NCBI RefSeq assembly: GCF_000176135.1
Contig: NZ_ACZN01000018.1
Coordinates: forward strand, 868,001 to 932,000
Length of the DNA stretch: 64,000 bases
Reading direction: 5' to 3'
Source of the DNA: Vibrio coralliilyticus ATCC BAA-450
GTDB lineage: Bacteria; Pseudomonadota; Gammaproteobacteria; Enterobacterales; Vibrionaceae
This document shows positions 58,741 to 64,000 of the stretch, piece after piece. The notes beneath the pieces were generated by a model. That model searched no databases. It had not been told where the DNA came from and worked only from the letters and a program-made list of their open reading frames with translations. The position numbers and the translations under genes were made by a program. Numbering within the stretch: position 1 is the first letter of the stretch; each line of letters starts with the position of its first letter.

Positions 58741-59463
58741 ATGGCGATTTATTTAACTGAACTCGACGAAGACAAACTTTGGTTTCCATCTCCATACGAA
58801 GCCCTAAATGATCCAAATGGGTTGCTTGCATTCGGTGGCGACCTGTCTCCTGACCGTCTATTGCTCGCTTACCAGAATGGGATTTTCCCTTGGTATGGGC
58901 CAGGTGAGCCTCTTCTTTGGTGGAGTCCATCACCGAGAGCAGTGTTTGATCCTAAGACATTCAAACCCGCTAAAAGTCTTAAAAAGTTTCAGAAAAAGCA
59001 TCAATATCAGATCAGCATCAACCTTGCGACCGAGGCTGTTATCGATCATTGCGCATCAATGCGGCCAGAACACGAAACCTGGCTCAATGAAGAAATGCGC
59101 GCATCATACAAGAAACTGGCAACGCTAGGGCACTGCCATTCAGTGGAAGTGTGGAAAGATGAAGCGCTTATTGGGGGCTTGTACGGCCTATCTATAGGAC
59201 AGGTTTTCTGCGGCGAGTCGATGTTCAGCCGAGAAACCAACGCTTCCAAGGTCGCGTTATGGTATTTCTGCGAACATTTTAAGTCGATGAAGGGGCAATT
59301 AATCGATTGTCAGGTGATGAATCCACATTTGAAATCCCTTGGTGCTCAGGAACTCGATAGAGATGACTTCATGCAAAGCCTGCTATCCTTAAGACAGGAA
59401 AAGGTTGTTGAAAACAGCTTTAAAGCTCAGTGGCTTGAGCTGTCTTCAGGGGAGAATCAATGA
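58741..59463 (+). CDS. aat: Leucyl/phenylalanyl-tRNA--protein transferase
   Basis: 240 residues. Adds Leu or Phe from charged tRNA to proteins starting with Lys or Arg, marking them for ClpS/ClpAP. Signatures are GLLAFGGDLSPDRLLLAYQNGIFPWYGPGEPLLWWSPSPR and GQVFCGESMFSRETNASKVAL, together with LIDCQVMNPHLKSLGA. No clear Shine-Dalgarno sequence is present before ATG 58741. It overlaps the bpt start by four bases. Confidence 0.95.
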   Translation: MAIYLTELDEDKLWFPSPYEALNDPNGLLAFGGDLSPDRLLLAYQNGIFPWYGPGEPLLWWSPSPRAVFDPKTFKPAKSLKKFQKKHQYQISINLATEAVIDHCASMRPEHETWLNEEMRASYKKLATLGHCHSVEVWKDEALIGGLYGLSIGQVFCGESMFSRETNASKVALWYFCEHFKSMKGQLIDCQVMNPHLKSLGAQELDRDDFMQSLLSLRQEKVVENSFKAQWLELSSGENQ

Positions 59464-60158
59464 GTTCTGATCTGCAACAAATCCGTATCGGGTTAACAGA
59501 TAGTCACCCTTGTAGTTATCTTCAAGACAAGCAAGAACGTGTTGCTGTGGCCCTAGATCCAACCATGCACACAGTATCAAGTTATGAAGTTCTGCTGGCG
59601 AATGGCTTTCGTCGTAGCGGTGATACGATATATAAACCTCATTGCGATCAGTGCCAATCTTGCCAAGCTCTTAGAGTCTCTGTGCCTGACATCCAGCTTT
59701 CAAAGAGTCAAAAACGCTTAAGAAATAAAGCCAAACACCTAAAATGGGAATTACGAGATGAAATGATTCCAGGCTGGTTTGAGCTCTATTCAAAGTATAT
59801 TGAGGCTCGCCATAGCAATGGCACCATGTACCCGCCTAAACAAAATGAGTTTGCCCAGTTTTCACAATGTCACTGGCTCAATACTCAATATCTGCATGTT
59901 TATGACCAAGATCGACTCATTGCCATAGCAGTAACTGATATTTTGTCCAACTCAGCCAGCGCGTTTTACACCTTTTTTGACCCAGATTACGAATTATCTT
60001 TGGGGACACTGGGGGTGTTGTTTCAGCTCGAATACTGCCAGCAGCAAGGAAAACAGTGGCTCTATTTGGGTTATCAGATTGACGAATGCCCTGCAATGAA
60101 TTACAAAGTCCGCTTTCAGCGCCATCAAAGGCTAGTAAATCAGCGTTGGCAAGGGTAG
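59460..60158 (+). CDS. bpt: Aspartate/glutamate leucyltransferase Bpt
   Basis: 232 residues, ATE-like family. In Vibrio the enzyme adds Leu to proteins with N-terminal Asp or Glu. Seen are the N-terminal domain HPCSYLQDKQERVAV, the Cys cluster CDQCQSCQALRVSVP, and the C-terminal segment GLGVLFQLEYCQQQGKQWLYLGYQIDECPAMNYKVRFQ-like text. The gene overlaps aat, giving a single operon for two N-degron transferases. infA follows after 80 bases. Confidence 0.93.
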   Translation: MSSDLQQIRIGLTDSHPCSYLQDKQERVAVALDPTMHTVSSYEVLLANGFRRSGDTIYKPHCDQCQSCQALRVSVPDIQLSKSQKRLRNKAKHLKWELRDEMIPGWFELYSKYIEARHSNGTMYPPKQNEFAQFSQCHWLNTQYLHVYDQDRLIAIAVTDILSNSASAFYTFFDPDYELSLGTLGVLFQLEYCQQQGKQWLYLGYQIDECPAMNYKVRFQRHQRLVNQRWQG

Positions 60159-60238
60159 AATACGCCCCAACTTTACTTATTTCATTTTTATCGGCGAAAT
60201 TAGCCGGTTGAAATTATCCATTTTTAAAAGAGGATTAA

Positions 60239-60457
60239 ATGGCTAAAGAAGACGTAATTGAGATGCAAGGCACTGTCCTTGATACTCTTCCAAACACAAT
60301 GTTCCGTGTTGAGCTAGAAAACGGTCACGTAGTTACTGCTCACATCTCTGGTAAAATGCGTAAGAACTACATCCGTATTCTTACTGGTGACAAAGTAACT
60401 GTAGAGATGACTCCATACGATCTATCTAAAGGTCGCATCGTCTTCCGTGCTCGTTAA
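60239..60457 (+). CDS. infA: Translation initiation factor IF-1
   Basis: 72 residues, S1-type OB fold that starts MAKEDVIEMQGTVLDTLPNTMFRVELENGH and ends GRIVFRAR; nearly identical to E. coli IF-1. It binds the ribosomal A site during initiation. Downstream of bpt and aat as in many gammaproteobacteria, with its own terminator. Confidence 0.98.
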   Translation: MAKEDVIEMQGTVLDTLPNTMFRVELENGHVVTAHISGKMRKNYIRILTGDKVTVEMTPYDLSKGRIVFRAR

Positions 60458-60495
60458 TCTCTGATTGCTTTGCGCAATCCGAATTAGTCGAATAC

Positions 60496-60530
60496 AACAA
60501 AAAACGGAGCTCAAAGCTCCGTTTTTTGTT
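60496..60530. terminator. Bidirectional terminator, infA / tdk
   Basis: AACAAAAAACGGAGC pairs with GCTCCGTTTTTTGTT around a TCAAA loop. Confidence 0.93.
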
Positions 60531-60547
60531 GTCTAGTATTTGTGCTG

Positions 60548-61126
60548 CTATTTACCGAGCGCTTCTTTGTAATGCTGACGGCACACTGAGACGTAACGGT
60601 CGTTACCACCAATCGCTACCTGATCACCTTCAGCAATGGCGTTTCCGTGTTCATCCGTACGAATAACCATGTTCGCCTTGCGTCCACAGTGACAAATAGT
60701 TTTCAGCTCAATCAGCTTATCTGCCCAAGACAAAAGGTATTTACTGCCTTCAAATAACTCGCCCAGAAAATCCGTTCTCAAGCCATAACACAGCACTGGG
60801 ATATTCAGCTTGTCCACCACTTCTGTCAGCTGGTAAACCTGCTCTTTAGTCAAAAACTGGCATTCATCAACCAAAATACAGTGGCGCTTTTCCACCTCGT
60901 TTAAGGCGGCAATATCCTGATAGAGATCAGAGTCATGGCGGAACAGTTGAGCATCCGACTGCAAGCCGATACGAGAGCTCACTTTACCGACACCATATCG
61001 GTCATCTAACGCAGCGGTAAAAATCACGGGCGTCATGCCTCGTTCTTGGTAGTTAAATGAGGATTGAAGAAGAGTGGTGGATTTACCCGCATTCATCGCA
61101 GAGTAATAGAAGTACATCTGAGCCAC
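60548..61126 (-). CDS. tdk: Thymidine kinase
   Basis: 192 residues, type II thymidine kinase. P-loop FYYSAMNAGKSTTLLQ at residues 7-20. Catalytic Glu and Walker B in CILVDECQFLTKEQV. The zinc ribbon comprises CHCGRKA plus CRQHY near the C-terminus, and VAIGGNDRYVSVCR closes the lasso. Salvages thymidine to dTMP. Follows cysS in the same direction, after a terminator, so probably separate. Confidence 0.96.
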   Translation of the reverse strand: MAQMYFYYSAMNAGKSTTLLQSSFNYQERGMTPVIFTAALDDRYGVGKVSSRIGLQSDAQLFRHDSDLYQDIAALNEVEKRHCILVDECQFLTKEQVYQLTEVVDKLNIPVLCYGLRTDFLGELFEGSKYLLSWADKLIELKTICHCGRKANMVIRTDEHGNAIAEGDQVAIGGNDRYVSVCRQHYKEALGK

Positions 61127-61154
61127 TGATTGCTACCCATATAAATGTATAAAT

Positions 61155-61186
61155 AAAAAGAAAAAGGGCTGAATCAACAGCCCTCA
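61155..61186 (-). terminator. Terminator downstream of cysS
   Basis: AGGGCTG (61165-61171) pairs with CAGCCCT (61178-61184). On the minus strand the stem is followed by TTTTTCTTTTT. Confidence 0.85.
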
Positions 61187-61197
61187 ACAAAATTCAG

Positions 61198-62580
61198 TTA
61201 CTTACGGCGCCAAGTCGTCCCTTCTGGGCCATCTTCAAGCACGATTCCCATCTCAGTTAACTTGTCGCGCGCCATATCGGCATTTGCCCAGTCTTTAGAC
61301 GCACGCGAGTCGTTACGCAGTTTAATAAGCCCTTCAATCTCAGCCACTTCATCATCATTACCTGCATCACCTTTCAAGAACGCTTCTGGTTCTTGATGAA
61401 GGATACCTATCACATCTGCCAATTCACGCATTAATGAACCCATCGCACTCGCCTGCTCTAAGTTATCGTTCTTAATGCGGTTAATCTCGCGAGCCATGTC
61501 AAACAACACTGAATATGCTTCTGGCGTATTGAAGTCATCGTTCATCGCTTCGGTAAAGCGCTTAACGTACTCTTCACCACCAGCTGCTGGGACTGTTAGG
61601 TCCAAACCACGTAGCGAGGTGTATAGGCGCTCAAGAGATGCACGAGCCTGATTCAGGTTTTCTTCACTGTAGTTCAGTTGGCTACGGTAATGACCTGACA
61701 TTAGGAAATAGCGAACCGTTTCGGCATCATAATGACCAAGCACATCGCGAATGGTAAAGAAGTTACCCAGTGACTTCGACATCTTCTCTTTGTCGACCAT
61801 CACCATGCCACTGTGCATCCAAGTATTCACGTATTGAGTGTCGTGAGCACAGCATGACTGAGCAATTTCATTTTCGTGATGCGGGAATTGAAGATCCGAG
61901 CCACCACCGTGAATATCGAAATGATTACCTAGGATTGATGAGTTCATTGCTGAACACTCAATATGCCAACCTGGACGACCCGCGCCCCATGGCGATTCCC
62001 ATGTTGGCTCGCCTGGCTTTGACATTTTCCACAGCACAAAGTCTAGCGGACTGCGCTTTGCGCTTTCTACATCGACACGAGCGCCAGCCTGAAGCTGATC
62101 TAAATCTTGTTTAGATAACTTACCGTATTCGTCGAACTGGCCAACTTCAAACATGACGTCACCGTTGTCAGCAACGTATGCAAAACCGCGCTCGATCAGT
62201 TTTTCAACCAGCTCGATAATTTCAGCAATAAATTCTGTCGCACGTGGCTCAACATCTGGGCGCTTCATATTCAGAGCGTCAAAGTCAGCGTGCATTTCAC
62301 CAATAAGGCGCTCTGTTAAAGAGTCACAGCTCTCGCCGTTTTCATTGGCGCGCTTGATGATCTTATCGTCGATATCGGTGATGTTACGAACAAAGGTCAG
62401 ATCATAGCCAAGGTAACGCAGGTAACGAGACACTACGTCGAAAGAAACGAATGTACGACCATGACCGATGTGACAGAGATCGTAGATGGTTACTCCACAG
62501 ACATACATGCCAACTTTGCCAGCATTGATTGGTTTGAATTCCTCTTTCTGTCTTGTGAGTGTGTTATATATCTTTAACAT
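61198..62580 (-). CDS. cysS: Cysteine--tRNA ligase
   Basis: 460 residues, class I synthetase. The N-terminal segment MYVCGVTIYDLCHIGHGRTFVSFD carries the HIGH signature and the first Cys of the Zn site. KMSKS lies in DKEKMSKSLGNFF. Zn ligands also appear in WHIECSAMN and GGGSDLQFPHHENE. The C-terminal anticodon domain ends TWRRK. Divergent from ppiB by 203 bases, an arrangement conserved in gammaproteobacteria. Confidence 0.97.
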   Translation of the reverse strand: MLKIYNTLTRQKEEFKPINAGKVGMYVCGVTIYDLCHIGHGRTFVSFDVVSRYLRYLGYDLTFVRNITDIDDKIIKRANENGESCDSLTERLIGEMHADFDALNMKRPDVEPRATEFIAEIIELVEKLIERGFAYVADNGDVMFEVGQFDEYGKLSKQDLDQLQAGARVDVESAKRSPLDFVLWKMSKPGEPTWESPWGAGRPGWHIECSAMNSSILGNHFDIHGGGSDLQFPHHENEIAQSCCAHDTQYVNTWMHSGMVMVDKEKMSKSLGNFFTIRDVLGHYDAETVRYFLMSGHYRSQLNYSEENLNQARASLERLYTSLRGLDLTVPAAGGEEYVKRFTEAMNDDFNTPEAYSVLFDMAREINRIKNDNLEQASAMGSLMRELADVIGILHQEPEAFLKGDAGNDDEVAEIEGLIKLRNDSRASKDWANADMARDKLTEMGIVLEDGPEGTTWRRK

Positions 62581-62783
62581 GATCTCTATCTAATTATTTA
62601 GGTGAAACAAAATAGTGGCTCAGTATACCAATATGCTTACCTTCAGGTCATCCCTGAAATGCTTAAAAAGACACCACCAAACTCATTATTCACCTCTAGA
62701 GAGCCACTTTTCACGTATAAAAGTGGCAAAAGTTAATATAGAATTCAGTTTTTAAGTCAAAGTCATAAATAAAGGACATCATC

Positions 62784-63278
62784 ATGATCACCCTTCACAC
62801 TAATTTTGGTGACATCAAAGTTGAGCTAAACGAAGAGAAAGCACCAGAAACATGCGCGAATTTCCTGCAGTACTGCCGTGATGGTTTCTACGACAACACG
62901 CTATTCCACCGTGTTATCGACGGTTTCATGATCCAAGGTGGCGGCATGGAATCTGGTCTGCGTGAAAAAGCAACTCGCGCACCAATCAAAAACGAAGCGA
63001 ACAATGGCCTGAGCAACAAAGTGGGCACGCTAGCAATGGCACGTACCATGGAACCGCATTCAGCAAGTTCACAGTTTTTCATCAACGTGAACAACAACAC
63101 TTTCCTAGATTTCCGTAGCGAGAGCCTAGACGGTTGGGGTTACTGTGTATTCGCTGAAGTGGTTGAAGGCATGGATATCGTTAACCAAATTAAAGGTGTA
63201 AGCACAGGTTCTCAAGGCATGCACCAAGACGTACCTCTTGAAGACGTTGTCATCACAGGTACCACAATCGAAGAATAA
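62784..63278 (+). CDS. ppiB: Peptidyl-prolyl cis-trans isomerase B (cyclophilin)
   Basis: 164 residues, cytoplasmic cyclophilin without signal peptide. Core motif FHRVIDGFMIQGGGM with catalytic Arg and the strand segment ASSQFFINVNNNTFLDF. It catalyses prolyl isomerisation in protein folding. It is divergent from cysS and followed by lpxH after 56 bases, the order cysS-ppiB-lpxH being widely conserved. Confidence 0.95.
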   Translation: MITLHTNFGDIKVELNEEKAPETCANFLQYCRDGFYDNTLFHRVIDGFMIQGGGMESGLREKATRAPIKNEANNGLSNKVGTLAMARTMEPHSASSQFFINVNNNTFLDFRSESLDGWGYCVFAEVVEGMDIVNQIKGVSTGSQGMHQDVPLEDVVITGTTIEE

Positions 63279-63286
63279 TGATTGTC

Positions 63287-63309
63287 AGGGAGAGCACTAC
63301 GCTCTCCCT
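63287..63309 (+). terminator. Weak hairpin between ppiB and lpxH
   Basis: AGGGAGAGC pairs with GCTCTCCCT around a five-base loop. The tail CGTTGTTTCTT is only moderately T-rich, so read-through into lpxH is likely. Confidence 0.6.
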
Positions 63310-63334
63310 CGTTGTTTCTTCAGGTTAATAAAAT

Positions 63335-64000
63335 ATGACCACATTATTTATTTCAGACCTCCATCTCTCTTCTACCACACCAGACATCACTGATTGCTTT
63401 ATTCGCTTTATGCGTGAAGAAGCCGTTCATGCTGACGCCTTATACGTTCTCGGCGACCTGTTCGAGTTTTGGATTGGCGATGATGACCGCTCAGATTTTG
63501 CCAAGCAAATTCGTCGCGAATTCAAGCAACTGACCTCTCTTGGTGTACCTTGCTACTTCACACAAGGTAATCGCGACTTCCTCGTCGGTAAGCGCTTTGC
63601 CAAGCAAACTGGTGTCACCTTACTGGGTGATGAGACAGTGATTGACCTGTACGGCAAAAAAGCCGTGGTTTTGCACGGGGACACACTGTGTACTGAGGAT
63701 GTAAAGTATCTCCAGTATCGAGAGAAAGTGCATCAACCATGGCTACAATGGTTGTTTAATCGCATCCCAATGTTTATTAAAAAGAAGATTGTATCGAAAG
63801 TTCAATCTGATATTAGTACCGACAAACAAACCAAATCACTCGACATCATGGACGTGACACAAACAGAAGTGGAAGCGGTCATGGCACACCATAACGTCGA
63901 TTTGATGATTCATGGACACACTCATCGCCCTGATGTCCATGTATTCACCGCGCACAATCATAAAAAAACCCGCATTGTTTTAGGGGATTGGTACACCCAA
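63335..64000 (+). CDS. lpxH: UDP-2,3-diacylglucosamine diphosphatase LpxH, 3' end cut by window edge
   Basis: 222 residues visible and still open at the edge (family length about 240). It cleaves UDP-2,3-diacylglucosamine to lipid X in lipid A synthesis. Metallophosphoesterase motifs are SDLHLS at residues 7-12, YVLGDLFEFWIGDDDR, FTQGNRDFLVG, VLHGDTLC and IHGHTHRPD. The start ATG 63335 follows AGGTT. Downstream of ppiB. Confidence 0.95.
   Translation, partial: MTTLFISDLHLSSTTPDITDCFIRFMREEAVHADALYVLGDLFEFWIGDDDRSDFAKQIRREFKQLTSLGVPCYFTQGNRDFLVGKRFAKQTGVTLLGDETVIDLYGKKAVVLHGDTLCTEDVKYLQYREKVHQPWLQWLFNRIPMFIKKKIVSKVQSDISTDKQTKSLDIMDVTQTEVEAVMAHHNVDLMIHGHTHRPDVHVFTAHNHKKTRIVLGDWYTQ

Overview
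The window is chromosomal DNA of a gammaproteobacterium, almost certainly a Vibrio (Vibrionaceae). The evidence is a monomeric NADP-isocitrate dehydrogenase beside cspD/clpS/clpA, a cmoM-mukF-mukE-mukB operon, and a purR - c-di-GMP riboswitch - tfoY block of the V. cholerae Vc2 type. A topA-yciN-aroA-aat-bpt-infA stretch and a trimethylamine-N-oxide (TMAO) respiration system point the same way. Coding density is high and base composition is even. I see no rRNA or tRNA gene, insertion sequence, prophage or CRISPR array. One porin gene is cut at the left edge and lpxH at the right edge.

Layout. 1-6.7 kb: porin, a lone periplasmic solute-binding protein, a short-chain dehydrogenase, the SelO protein-AMPylase and a lipoprotein metallophosphoesterase. 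7-11 kb: TMAO reductase operon torE-torC-torA (minus strand). 11.4-16.6 kb: an orphan FetB-like permease, a 46-residue small ORF preceded by two perfect inverted repeats (one made of two DnaA-box consensus sequences), focA, a TIGR02647-type protein, a second lone solute-binding protein, and YeeZ-like and YdcF-like proteins. 16.6-25.1 kb: clpA, clpS, cspD, icd, rluE and aspS. 25.4-28.1 kb: a DUF72 protein and cmoA-cmoB; cmoA carries a one-base deletion in its 5' end. 28.4-31.6 kb: a three-gene unit of retropepsin-like protease, inactive transglutaminase with membrane helices, and ATP-grasp glutamate-ligase-like protein. This is the best candidate for an undescribed system here. 31.7-36.1 kb: GMC alcohol oxidoreductase and coniferyl-aldehyde-type dehydrogenase, with a divergent AraC regulator. 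36.1-44.4 kb: mukB-mukE-mukF-cmoM and divergent elyC. 44.4-48.3 kb: torR, torD, purR, c-di-GMP riboswitch and tfoY. 48.4-53 kb: TVP38 membrane protein, DUF2007 zinc-ribbon protein, alpha/beta hydrolase, glgA and glgC. 53.5-64 kb: topA, yciN, aroA, a glycine-zipper protein, aat, bpt, infA, tdk, cysS, ppiB and lpxH.

How the genes work together. TorC passes quinol electrons to periplasmic TorA, TorD matures TorA, and TorR is the response regulator. TorR and TorD lie about 34 kb from torECA, and no sensor (TorS/TorT) is in the window. cmoA, cmoB and cmoM form the wobble-uridine (mcmo5U34) tRNA pathway. ClpS, ClpA, Aat and Bpt make up an N-degron route: Aat/Bpt add Leu/Phe, ClpS recognises it, and ClpA(P) degrades the protein. 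GlgC and GlgA make glycogen. MukBEF condenses the chromosome. All functional calls come from reading motifs and whole-protein similarity from memory; no database search was run.
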